This document shows, piece after piece, positions 23,735 to 30,811 of a stretch of 30,811 nt of DNA. Within the stretch, counting starts at the first letter, position 1. The number at the start of each line of letters is the position of its first letter. Source of the stretch: CAYXZO01 sp964469505 (GTDB lineage Bacteria; Fidelibacterota; UBA8477; JABMPR01); the NCBI GenBank assembly GCA_964469505.1, contig CAYXZO010000029.1:1-30811 (forward strand), in the 5' to 3' direction. The notes beneath the pieces were generated by a model that was not told the DNA's origin, made no database searches, and saw only the letters and a list, made by a program, of their open reading frames with translations. A program made the translations under genes and the position numbers.

Positions 23735-25033
23735 CTACGTTTCGCTCCGACCAAACTGAATCCCCATGGATTTTAACAAGGGGAAGGGAACCACCCCGCC
23801 AGCGAATATGAAAACGAAATCATTGGGGAGCTCCTTCAGCCCTGATTCAGTCTGTAACAAAACTTTATCCGGTAGGATCTCTTTCACCTGAGATTTTAGT
23901 TCCACCTGGAGCAAGCCGGCTTTCACTACCTGTTGCAAATGATCCTCGTTGCGTTGTTTGATACGAAAGAAAGCTTCACGCCGGTAAGAAAGGGTGACCA
24001 CGTTTCCCGTTTGCTGGGACAAACCTACCGCAGCCTCCACCGCCGAATCACCGCCCCCTACTACCAGGATATGCTGGTTCTGGTAAGTTTCTGCTTCAAT
24101 GAGCTTATACATTACTTTGGGTAAATCCTCACCAGGCACTCCCAGTTTACGGGGAGTCCCTCGGCGGCCCAGTGCCAGAACCACTCGCTGGGCTTCAACG
24201 GAACCTTTATCAAATCCAATCTTGTAGTGGCTATTGACTTGTTCCATACCTGTTAAGCGATAATGGGGTTGGAACTCCAACTCGTATTCCGACAGTAATT
24301 CTTGCCAGATTGCCAACAACTCTTCTTTTGTGTACTCCAATTTTTTAAGCAAACCATAGCCCGGCAATGTTATGGGTTGAACCATAACCAGTTTGCGGCG
24401 CGGATATTGGAGAATGGTACCTCCCGGTTCCTGCTGGTCATAAAGCACTGCCGGCACTTTTTCAATCTTTAATTGTAAGGCACAACTCATTCCTGCGGGT
24501 CCAGCGCCTACGATGGCCACCGGCCGGCTGAACGCACCCGCCCGATATTCTTCAGCCAGGTGCTTGGCTACCGTTACTCCCTGGTTGATGGCATTACGGA
24601 TCAAGGCCAGGCCACCCAGCTCACCAATGATATAGACCCCGGGTAGATTGGTCTGATATTTATCGTCTAGCAGAGGTATATCCTGACGCTGGGAAATATC
24701 ACCCAACCCCACTTCTATACCCCCTACCGGGCAGTTATCTTTACAAAGTTCATGTCCAACACACTTGGAAGCATTAATCAGAACGGCTTTGCCGGCCACG
24801 ATTCCCAGGACATCACCTTCGGGACAAACCCGCGCACAAATACCACAACCAATGCATTTGCTGAGATCTATGATGGGATGTTGCAATAGCGGCTTATTGG
24901 TCCCCTTCTCCAGGGCCTCTTCCAGCTTTTTGCGGGTCCGTTCTTCTTTCCTGAACCAATTCCACAAATAGGGGATGGTAAAGAACAGGATAACCAGTCC
25001 GCCGAAAAGCCAGGAAATGATAGTTTCAGTCAT
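23735..25033 (-). CDS. Membrane-anchored [4Fe-4S] / FAD / NAD(P) oxidoreductase, TrxB-like with permuted order
   Basis: 432 residues. One N-terminal membrane helix (residues 6-27) is followed by a ferredoxin-like part with Cys60, Cys63, Cys66 and Cys70 (CIGCGICARVCP). A second site is CVGHELCKDNCP, where His94 stands in place of one Cys. Next comes TNLPGVYIIGELGGLALIRNAINQG, which in thioredoxin reductase relatives is the C-terminal FAD segment but here precedes the FAD Rossmann motif VAIVGAGPAGMSCALQL (172-188). The NAD(P) motif HILVVGGGDSAVEAAVG follows (about 311-327). There is no redox CxxC, so it is not a thioredoxin reductase. It probably moves electrons between NAD(P)H and the adjacent membrane cytochrome on the cytoplasmic face. 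It starts one base after the cytochrome b gene stop. Confidence 0.88.
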   Translation of the reverse strand: MTETIISWLFGGLVILFFTIPYLWNWFRKEERTRKKLEEALEKGTNKPLLQHPIIDLSKCIGCGICARVCPEGDVLGIVAGKAVLINASKCVGHELCKDNCPVGGIEVGLGDISQRQDIPLLDDKYQTNLPGVYIIGELGGLALIRNAINQGVTVAKHLAEEYRAGAFSRPVAIVGAGPAGMSCALQLKIEKVPAVLYDQQEPGGTILQYPRRKLVMVQPITLPGYGLLKKLEYTKEELLAIWQELLSEYELEFQPHYRLTGMEQVNSHYKIGFDKGSVEAQRVVLALGRRGTPRKLGVPGEDLPKVMYKLIEAETYQNQHILVVGGGDSAVEAAVGLSQQTGNVVTLSYRREAFFRIKQRNEDHLQQVVKAGLLQVELKSQVKEILPDKVLLQTESGLKELPNDFVFIFAGGVVPFPLLKSMGIQFGRSET

Positions 25034-25034
25034 A

Positions 25035-25907
25035 TTAGAAAATCCATCGATAGCCGAATGAAAGAGTCAAAACCGTATGTAATATGATTATCACAAATAT
25101 GCTGTAAGCAAAGGGACGATGGATCACATGCCACCAGTGAAAAACTTTATGGATTGCGTCCAGCAACAACAGGTGCTGAGCCAATCGCTGTTCTTGAAGG
25201 AGGGTTTTGGACAGATATTTCCTTTCGGCAGGCGGCAGGTTGTAACGCTTTTGTAATTCCTTGACCATTCGGTTTATGCGAAAGCGGCGCAGGAGGTCAT
25301 CTTTCATCATCACCATCAGCGCCGAAGCCAGAGAGCTGTGTTGTGGACGCTCCAGAGCAGCTTCCAGACTTTTAAGGTCCTCCGTTCTCAGGCCGAACTC
25401 GAATTCCAAGCGGCGTAAAAGCTCCAAGCGACGGGTTTGGGCCTGTTTAAGGCTTAATTCCTCACCGGAGAGTCGCCGGGGAATTTTGCCGTATAGATAG
25501 CGACCAATAAAACCACTTAGCATTACCGCTAGCATGGCATAGTAGGCCACTCCAATGACCCCTCCAAACTTAAAGCTGCTGTGCAGGGTGGCCAGCAGGG
25601 GGCCGGCGATTCCCATCCAGATATGGTAACGTAACCAGTTGCGGAGCTTGCCCCAGCGGCGCATGAAAGGAATTCTTTTCCGCAAGATATAGAGAAATAG
25701 GCCGGTCATACAGAATCCAGCCATAAAACCCAACCCGTGACCTATCAGCCCGGAAGGTTTATACAAGGAATCCAGCTCTTCCATATCCGGTCGCCAATCC
25801 ACGGGAGTGGTATAGTAGGACCCGCCCTGCCAGAGCACGTAGCCGATCAGCGCCACCAGAGCCAAGGTCATAACGGTCAGAATGGTGTAGTGGACTCTAT
25901 TGCTCAA
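25035..25907 (-). CDS. Membrane protein resembling a b-type cytochrome, first gene of conduit operon
   Basis: 290 residues with about five membrane helices (roughly 8-27, 54-76, 95-111, 118-137 and 265-285) and a cytoplasmic helical, charged insertion (145-250). His residues within or next to helices (His57, His95, His109, His260, His263 and His277) suit two b haems. This gives a likeness to cytochrome b561 and succinate dehydrogenase anchors. Without a search I cannot name a family. The start is a TTG at 25907 with AGGA seven bases upstream. An ATG at codon 13 is possible but would cut the first helix. By context it links the Fe-S flavoprotein to periplasmic cytochromes across the inner membrane. 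Confidence 0.8.
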   Translation of the reverse strand: MSNRVHYTILTVMTLALVALIGYVLWQGGSYYTTPVDWRPDMEELDSLYKPSGLIGHGLGFMAGFCMTGLFLYILRKRIPFMRRWGKLRNWLRYHIWMGIAGPLLATLHSSFKFGGVIGVAYYAMLAVMLSGFIGRYLYGKIPRRLSGEELSLKQAQTRRLELLRRLEFEFGLRTEDLKSLEAALERPQHSSLASALMVMMKDDLLRRFRINRMVKELQKRYNLPPAERKYLSKTLLQEQRLAQHLLLLDAIHKVFHWWHVIHRPFAYSIFVIIILHTVLTLSFGYRWIF

Positions 25908-26091
25908 AGTTTATCCTGCCCTTCCCGTAAACAAAGCATTGACTCAGGGGACTCAACAACCACAATTACCAGTTATTGATCTAAGCATAGTTTATACAAA
26001 ACCAGTTAAGCACCAATGCTTCTCACATGCTGTAACCCCCTCCTTAATCAAATCTGAGAAAGTACAGGTTGATTGCCTGTGAATGTTTTTA
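25908..26091 (-). promoter_or_regulatory. Upstream region of the conduit operon
   Basis: This is the presumed leader and promoter region of the cytochrome operon, between it and the tRNA terminator. On the minus strand it contains TATAAACTATGCT (near 25985-25997) as a possible -10 region and a small inverted repeat AAGCA-TTGG-TGCTT (26009-26022). I find no convincing -24/-12 (GG-N10-GC) element that would tie it to the sigma-54 regulator nearby. Confidence 0.3.
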
Positions 26092-26125
26092 AATGAGAAG
26101 CCCATCCTTTGATGGGCTTCTCATT
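26092..26125 (-). terminator. Strong hairpin after tRNA-Ala
   Basis: A perfect 15-bp stem (AATGAGAAGCCCATC and its reverse complement) with a 4-base loop starts three bases after the tRNA 3' end. On the minus strand it is followed by TTTAAAAAC. It probably ends the tRNA transcript and insulates the conduit operon. Confidence 0.7.
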
Positions 26126-26127
26126 CG

Positions 26128-26200
26128 TGGAGCCTAGCGGGTTCGAACCGCTGACCTCTTGACTGCCAGTCAAGCGCTCTCCCAACTGAGCTAAGGCCCC
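26128..26200 (-). tRNA. tRNA-Ala (anticodon GGC)
   Basis: The 73-base cloverleaf folds cleanly. The acceptor is GGGGCCT/AGGCTCC with discriminator A and a G3:U70 wobble, the alanine identity pair. The D arm is GCTC/GAGC. The anticodon stem CTTGA/TCAAG carries loop CTGGCAG (anticodon GGC), and the T arm is AGCGG/CCGCT with TTCGAAC. No CCA is encoded. It stands between the conduit operon and the divergent two-component genes. Confidence 0.96.
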
Positions 26201-26330
26201 CATAAAAAAAGCGGCCGAATATAAAGTTTCACTCCGCCCTGGTAAAGTTTTTTCATATCTGTAACCAAGTATTTACACTAAAACCGTACTCTACGTTAGT
26301 AATCTCAAAAATGAGAATTAACTTAAGGCC

Positions 26331-27644
26331 GTGCTGCGCATTTTGAAGGATACGAACGAGGTTTTCAGAAGACTGAAATTGGGTTGGTTAATCCTGGGTA
26401 CGTTGACCATTATGGCTTTTGTATTCGGGATTTACGAAGTATTGGAGCAGAACCTGTTCAAGGAAACTGATCCGGTCACGGTTCATTATCTGTTCATCAC
26501 CCGAGGTATTATGATGGCCCTGCTCATGGCCGCCTGGACGCTGTGGACCATCTATCACTTCCATACTCATTTTGAATTCGAGCTGGAGGCAACTGAAAGT
26601 CGCTATCGAAACATCGTGGAGAATTCGGTGGATGCCATCATCACCATCGATAATGAGGGACATATTGCCAGCTGGAATAAGGGAGCAGAGAATATTTTCG
26701 GTTGGGAAGCAGCGGAAGTACAAGGGAAGCCTTCCAACATACTGATCCCCCATAAGCTGCGTTTGGCGGGTGAAGAAGAACGTTTGGCCAGAATTGTCAC
26801 TCAACGAGGATTTGTAAAAAGCTACCAGACCGAACGTTTACACAAGTCGGGTAGAATCGTGCCGGTTTCCTTAACCGAGACTTTACTCAGATCCCGGGGC
26901 GAAATACTAGGTAGGGCTCAGATTATCCGAGATTTGTCAGAAACGCGCCAACTGGAACACCAGATGCGTCAGTCGGAGCGCTTAATTACCGCCGGGAACC
27001 TGGCCGCAGGTATCGCCCATGAGATCGGGAATCCGCTGACCGCCATCTCGTCCCTGGTTCAGCTGCTGGCCCGTAAAACCAATGACGAATGGGCCAAAGA
27101 GAAACTGGCCCAAATCCGCACCAACATTGAGCGGATCTCGAAAATCGTACGACAGCTGGTGGAATTCACCCGCCCCCAATCGGCGGAAGTCTCCATGGTC
27201 CAGGTCAACGAGGTTATCGAAGGCGCGGTGGGCCTGATGCAATACGACAAGCGTAGCCGCCGCTTCAACACCATTCTGGACCTAGCAGAAGACCTGCCCC
27301 CCATTAAAGCCTCCCCTGACAAGCTACACCAAGTGATCATCAACCTTCTGGTTAACGCCTACGACGCCATGCAGGAAAAAGGCGACACGGTAAGAATCTC
27401 CACTAGCCACAATGAACGCCACATCGTTATTACCGTAGAAGACAACGGACAGGGAATGACACCTGAAATAAAGGATAAAATCTTCGAACCCTTCTTTACT
27501 ACCAAGGAAATCGGTAAAGGCACCGGTTTGGGTCTCAGTGTCAGCCACGGGATCATCCAGAGCATGGGGGGCGAAATTCTGGTAGATAGCAAAGCGGGGG
27601 AAGGAACCACATTCACCATTAAAATACCGAAAGGTGGCTCATGA
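26331..27644 (+). CDS. PAS-domain sensor histidine kinase
   Basis: 437 residues. Two membrane helices (about 17-39 and 55-76) frame a short periplasmic loop. A PAS domain follows (about 90-200, NSVDAIITIDNEGHIASWN), then the phosphoacceptor His230 in AAGIAHEIGNPLTAIS. The ATPase domain carries NLLVNAYDA, VEDNGQGM, FEPFFTTKE and GTGLGLSVSHGI. This is the NtrB/AtoS-like layout. The start is a GTG at 26331 with AAGG very close upstream, so expression may be low or the start may lie slightly elsewhere. The stop overlaps the response regulator as ATGA, so the two are partners. The loop between helices is too short for a large sensor domain, so the PAS domain or the membrane is the likely sensing site. 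Confidence 0.93.
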   Translation: MLRILKDTNEVFRRLKLGWLILGTLTIMAFVFGIYEVLEQNLFKETDPVTVHYLFITRGIMMALLMAAWTLWTIYHFHTHFEFELEATESRYRNIVENSVDAIITIDNEGHIASWNKGAENIFGWEAAEVQGKPSNILIPHKLRLAGEEERLARIVTQRGFVKSYQTERLHKSGRIVPVSLTETLLRSRGEILGRAQIIRDLSETRQLEHQMRQSERLITAGNLAAGIAHEIGNPLTAISSLVQLLARKTNDEWAKEKLAQIRTNIERISKIVRQLVEFTRPQSAEVSMVQVNEVIEGAVGLMQYDKRSRRFNTILDLAEDLPPIKASPDKLHQVIINLLVNAYDAMQEKGDTVRISTSHNERHIVITVEDNGQGMTPEIKDKIFEPFFTTKEIGKGTGLGLSVSHGIIQSMGGEILVDSKAGEGTTFTIKIPKGGS

Positions 27645-28996
27645 ATCCCCTATCAATCCTTATCGTAGACGACGAAGAAGCCATCCGTAGCTCGCTGTCG
27701 GAGCTGCTTACCGACGAAGGCTATCTGTGCGAGACGGCCAAAGATGGGCAAGAGGCGTTGGAAAAGATCAATCAGAACTATTTCGATTTGATCATTGCCG
27801 ACATCAAAATGCCCCGGTTGGATGGAATTTCCCTTCTGAAAGAGGTCAATAAACTGGCTCCTGACAGTTTCTTCATGCTTATCACCTCCTACGGCTCCAC
27901 CGAATCAGCGGTGGAAGCTTTGCGCTACGGGGCGGTGGACTACATGCTGAAACCGTTGGATTTCGAGGAGGTGGTGCTCCGGATTCGCAATCTGGCCCAA
28001 CACCGCTCGTTAATGCGGGAAGTGAAATTTCTGCGTCGTGAGATTTCGGCGAAGTATAACTACGAGCACATCGTGGGCGAAAGCCAGGCCATGAAGGAGA
28101 TGTACGCCCTCATCGATCGCGTAGCCCCCACTAACTCCACGGTGCTCATTACCGGCCGTTCCGGTACAGGCAAAGAACTGGTAGCCCGGGCCATCCACGC
28201 CCGATCGGAACGCGCCGATCGGCCTTTTGTGGCCATCAATTGCGGCGCAATTCCCGAAACCCTTTTCGAATCGGAGCTATTCGGGTATAGAAAGGGAGCT
28301 TTTACCGGTGCCACCCGGGATAAGGATGGAGTGTTTAAAGCCGCCAACGGTGGGACCCTTTTCCTGGATGAGGTGGGCGAAATACCTCTGCAAGTACAGG
28401 TCAAATTACTACGGGCCATTGAAACTCGGGAAATCAAGCCCCTAGGGGGCGCTGGCACTATTCCCATCAATGTACGCTTGGTAGCCGCGACCAATAAAGA
28501 TCTGGCGGAGGAAGTGGAACGGGGACAGTTCCGGGAGGATCTATTCTACCGATTGAACATCATCGAGATTCACCTCCCCTCCCTCTCGGAACGCAGGGAA
28601 GATATTCCCCTTCTGGTGCAACATTTCATCAACAAGTACAACGAAGAACTAAAGCGCCGGGTAGTGGGAGTCGACAGCGAGGCTATGAAAGCCCTGATGA
28701 CTTACGAATGGAAGGGTGAAGTCAGGGAGTTGGAAAATATCATCGAACGAGCGGTGTTGTTGTCCAACAGCGATATTATCACCATCAATGATCTCCCCCA
28801 GCGGATGCGTAGTCCCGGCAATACCACATTTCCCGACAATCTTAAGGCGGCCACCAGATCTTTTGAAAAAAACCACATTTCGCAGGTACTAAAACGGGTC
28901 AATTACGATAAAAACAAAGCCGCTGAAATCCTGGGTATCGGCTTAAGCAGTTTATACCGCAAAATCGACGAACTCGGCATAAAATTGCCCGGTTAA
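27641..28996 (+). CDS. Sigma-54-dependent response regulator
   Basis: 451 residues in the NtrC layout. The receiver domain has phospho-acceptor Asp54 in IIADIKMPRLDG. The AAA+ domain has Walker A GRSGTGKE (172-179), the sigma-54 contact loop GAFTGA (219-224) and Walker B TLFLDE. The C-terminal Fis-type helix-turn-helix reads NKAAEILGIGLSSLYRKIDELGI. It is translationally coupled to the kinase. Its targets should have -24/-12 promoters and upstream sites. I could not find a convincing one in this window, so a link to the divergent cytochrome operon is only positional. Confidence 0.95.
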   Translation: MNPLSILIVDDEEAIRSSLSELLTDEGYLCETAKDGQEALEKINQNYFDLIIADIKMPRLDGISLLKEVNKLAPDSFFMLITSYGSTESAVEALRYGAVDYMLKPLDFEEVVLRIRNLAQHRSLMREVKFLRREISAKYNYEHIVGESQAMKEMYALIDRVAPTNSTVLITGRSGTGKELVARAIHARSERADRPFVAINCGAIPETLFESELFGYRKGAFTGATRDKDGVFKAANGGTLFLDEVGEIPLQVQVKLLRAIETREIKPLGGAGTIPINVRLVAATNKDLAEEVERGQFREDLFYRLNIIEIHLPSLSERREDIPLLVQHFINKYNEELKRRVVGVDSEAMKALMTYEWKGEVRELENIIERAVLLSNSDIITINDLPQRMRSPGNTTFPDNLKAATRSFEKNHISQVLKRVNYDKNKAAEILGIGLSSLYRKIDELGIKLPG

Positions 28997-29010
28997 CATA
29001 AAATTGTAAC

Positions 29011-29047
29011 AAAGCGCTCCGGAATGATTCCAACAGAGACGCTTTTT
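29011..29047 (+). terminator. Terminator after the response regulator
   Basis: AAAGCG-CTC pairs with GAG-A-CGCTTT around an inner GGAAT/ATTCC pair, followed by TTTT. It begins 15 bases after the stop codon. Confidence 0.65.
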
Positions 29048-29089
29048 AATAGCTCGGCCTAAGGCAGAGTAGCAGAAAAGGAGTAAAGA

Positions 29090-30049
29090 ATGAGTGAAGA
29101 AGTTAAACAACATGCCAAGATAATAATCATCGGCTCGGGTCCGGCGGGATTGACGGCAGCCATTTATGCCGCCCGAGCAGATTTGAATCCGCTGGTACTG
29201 GAAGGAGACCAGCCAGGCGGACAGCTAACCATCACCACGGAAGTAGATAATTACCCGGGGTTTCCCGACGGGATCATGGGACCGGAGCTCATGGAAGCCA
29301 TGCGTAAGCAAGCCCAGCGGTTCGGCGCCGATACCCGGTTCGAGTATGTCACCAAGGTGGATCTGAAAAGCAAACCCTTTAAGGTTTGGGTAGGCTCCAC
29401 GCTCTACACCGCCGATGCGGTTATTATTGCCACCGGCGCTTCGGCTCGCTGGTTGGGATTGGAATCAGAGCAAAAATTGCGGGGACATGGTGTGAGTGCT
29501 TGCGCCACCTGTGACGGCTTTTTCTACCGCGATAAAGAAGTGATCGTGGTGGGAGGTGGTGATTCCGCCATGGAAGAAGCTCTTTTCCTCACCAAATTTG
29601 CCAGCAAGGTTTACATCGTGCATCGACGGAATGAGCTGCGCGCCTCCCGCATCATGCAAAAGAGAGCCCTGGCCAACGACAAAATTTCCATCATCTGGAA
29701 TTCGGTAATCCAGGAAATCCTGGGTGATCCGGAGAAAGAAGGAGTTACCGGCGTAATCCTTAAAGACACCAAAACCGGCGAGCTACGGGAAATGAAAATC
29801 GACGGGGTGTTCTTGGCCATCGGTCACAAGCCGAACACTGAACTTTTCAAGGAATTCCTGCCCACCAATCCCGCCGGCTATTTGATTACCAAACCCGATT
29901 CCACCGCGACGGATATCCCGGGGGTCTTCGCCTGCGGCGATGTTCAAGACCCCGTTTATCGTCAGGCCGTCACGGCCGCCGGCACCGGCTGCATGGCCGC
30001 TCTGGAAGCAGAGAAGTATCTGGTGGAACTGGAAGAGGAAGGCGATTAG
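29090..30049 (+). CDS. trxB: Thioredoxin reductase
   Basis: NADPH-dependent flavoenzyme that reduces thioredoxin in the cytoplasm. Its 319 residues hold the FAD motif IIIGSGPAGLTAAIYAA (13-29) and the redox pair Cys138/Cys141 in ACATCDG. The NADPH motif VVGGGDSAMEEALFL and the C-terminal FAD segment TDIPGVFACGDVQDP follow. The ATG at 29090 follows AAAAGGAG by six bases. It is flanked by terminators on both sides, so it is probably a single-gene unit. It is useful as a local reference for the permuted TrxB-like protein in the conduit operon. Confidence 0.97.
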   Translation: MSEEVKQHAKIIIIGSGPAGLTAAIYAARADLNPLVLEGDQPGGQLTITTEVDNYPGFPDGIMGPELMEAMRKQAQRFGADTRFEYVTKVDLKSKPFKVWVGSTLYTADAVIIATGASARWLGLESEQKLRGHGVSACATCDGFFYRDKEVIVVGGGDSAMEEALFLTKFASKVYIVHRRNELRASRIMQKRALANDKISIIWNSVIQEILGDPEKEGVTGVILKDTKTGELREMKIDGVFLAIGHKPNTELFKEFLPTNPAGYLITKPDSTATDIPGVFACGDVQDPVYRQAVTAAGTGCMAALEAEKYLVELEEEGD

Positions 30050-30081
30050 CCTCGCCTACAGGGCACCTCTCCTAAGATACC

Positions 30082-30109
30082 AAAGCGCCCGGGAGAACCC
30101 GGGCGTTTT
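30082..30109 (+). terminator. Rho-independent terminator of trxB
   Basis: A perfect 8-bp stem CGCCCGGG/CCCGGGCG with loop AGAA is followed by TTTT. AAA on the left arm makes it potentially usable from the minus strand too, where the transposase gene ends nearby. Confidence 0.9.
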
Positions 30110-30115
30110 GGTTAA

Positions 30116-30724
30116 TTAAGACTGAACGTGCTGTTTTTTGTTATTGTCACCACACGTCAGCCCGGATCGCAACCAATTCACACCGTTTTTCGTATTAAAT
30201 ACGGCGCGATTGTCCCGATCCAAATCCCAATTCAGGGGATTATTTAGGATGTATCGGCGGATGGCGTTCAATTCATTTTCGTTGCGGATGATATGTTCGT
30301 AATAATTGCGTTGCCACAATCTTGCACCGGTGGTGCGGCGCAATTCATTTATGCGTTTGGTTGAAACGGTTTTGAACGCACCGATCAACCGGCCCAATGG
30401 TTTACGGGTTCGCGTAGGGGCGGTTCGCGTAGGGGCGGTTCGCGAACCGCCCCTACTATAACATTGTTCATCGGTTATGATCACAATGCCATGTAAATGG
30501 TTGGGCATCACCACCCACGCATCCAGGGAAACATATGCATATCGCCGTGCCAGCCATTTCCAGGTTTCATCTACAATTTTACCATAATCGTTCATCACCA
30601 TTTGCCCATTAACGATATTCCCGAACAGACAATCCCGGTCGCGGGTACAGATGGTAACGAAATACACCCCTGGCCGGGAATAATCATATCCCCGCAATCT
30701 GATTGAATTTTTGCGCCTTTGCAT
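30116..30724 (-). CDS. REP-associated tyrosine transposase (RAYT, IS200/IS605 Y1 family)
   Basis: Single-strand DNA transposase relative thought to move or maintain REP palindromes. 202 residues begin MQRRKNSIRLRGYDYSRPG, the family N-terminus. That is why the ATG at 30724 is preferred to a TTG at 30763. The HUH pair is in VVMPNHLHGIVII, and the nucleophile Tyr is in the segment LWQRNYYEHIIRNENEL. YILNNPLNW follows. Between the HUH and Tyr parts a stretch RGGSRTAPTRTAPTR is translated from an internal palindromic repeat. No flanking insertion-sequence ends are visible, as usual for these domesticated enzymes. The motifs look intact, so it may be active. Confidence 0.92.
   Translation of the reverse strand: MQRRKNSIRLRGYDYSRPGVYFVTICTRDRDCLFGNIVNGQMVMNDYGKIVDETWKWLARRYAYVSLDAWVVMPNHLHGIVIITDEQCYSRGGSRTAPTRTAPTRTRKPLGRLIGAFKTVSTKRINELRRTTGARLWQRNYYEHIIRNENELNAIRRYILNNPLNWDLDRDNRAVFNTKNGVNWLRSGLTCGDNNKKQHVQS
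30411..30456. repeat. REP-like palindrome inside the transposase gene
   Basis: Two direct copies of CGCGTAGGGGCGGTT (30411-30425 and 30426-30440) run into the inverse arm CGCGAACCGCCCCTAC. Bases 30429-30456 form a perfect 28-bp palindrome. It is read through in frame by the transposase as Arg/Gly/Thr/Ala/Pro-rich sequence. Confidence 0.9.
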
Positions 30725-30784
30725 TCGCTGGTTCTTTTGCACTGTCCGGTAGTTTCTTATCAATTACAAGTGAAACAATATATG

Positions 30785-30809
30785 ATTGTCTACCCAGTGC
30801 GCAGACAAT
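30785..30809. repeat. Short inverted repeat at the right edge
   Basis: ATTGTCT and AGACAAT form a perfect 7-bp inverted repeat with an 11-base centre, upstream of the transposase gene. It may be part of a repeat cut by the window edge. Confidence 0.4.
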
Positions 30810-30811
30810 TA

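Noticed and set aside
1..30811. CRISPR array, phage or plasmid module
   Set aside because: No regularly spaced identical repeats, cas, integrase or phage structural genes are visible. The repeats present are coding or palindromic.

Overview
The window looks like one contig or scaffold piece from an uncultured diderm bacterium. Signs of an outer membrane are a lipoprotein and a large beta-barrel protein ending in Arg-Phe-Arg. GC content is moderate, genes are tightly packed, many genes overlap by ATGA or TGATG, and GTG/TTG starts are common. The abundance of multihaem cytochromes suggests anaerobic or metal-respiring metabolism, of the kind known in Calditrichota, Ignavibacteria and Geobacter-like lineages. 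The exact phylum cannot be read from the sequence. Two runs of exactly 100 N (1727-1826 and 10187-10286) are almost certainly placeholder gaps of unknown true length, and each truncates genes.

Left part, minus strand, 1-2700: the N-terminal part of purD runs off the left edge. Before it (in minus-strand order) come a transglutaminase-like protein and a small lipoprotein with seven EHPG repeats, both interrupted by the first gap. A repeat-rich spacer without convincing genes separates these from purH.

Middle, minus strand, 2697-16175: one compact nucleotide-synthesis superoperon, transcribed pyrD-pyrK-pyrEF-pyrB-pyrI-purE-purC-(purS, predicted in the gap)-purQ-purL-purF-purM-purN-purH. It joins the later UMP pathway to most of the IMP pathway. 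Its most striking member is a fused orotate phosphoribosyltransferase/OMP decarboxylase with the domain order and sequence character of eukaryotic UMP synthase. PurE is divergent and no purK is present. carAB, pyrC, purA, purB and purK are not in the window.

16345-25907, minus strand: a six-gene operon that reads as an electron conduit from the cytoplasm to the cell surface. It contains a membrane b-type cytochrome-like protein, a membrane-anchored [4Fe-4S]/FAD/NAD(P) oxidoreductase with a permuted TrxB-like fold, three multihaem c-type cytochromes (20, 39 and 10 haem motifs, 69 in all) and an outer-membrane beta-barrel. The 39-haem protein contains about four tandem copies of a ~124-residue pentahaem module, and the 10-haem protein resembles its two ends joined without the middle. 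This operon is the best candidate for an undescribed system.

Right part: a tRNA-Ala(GGC) with a strong terminator hairpin separates the conduit operon from a divergent plus-strand pair, a PAS histidine kinase and a sigma-54 response regulator. These are followed by trxB. The right end carries a minus-strand REP-associated tyrosine transposase whose own reading frame contains a 28-bp perfect palindrome.
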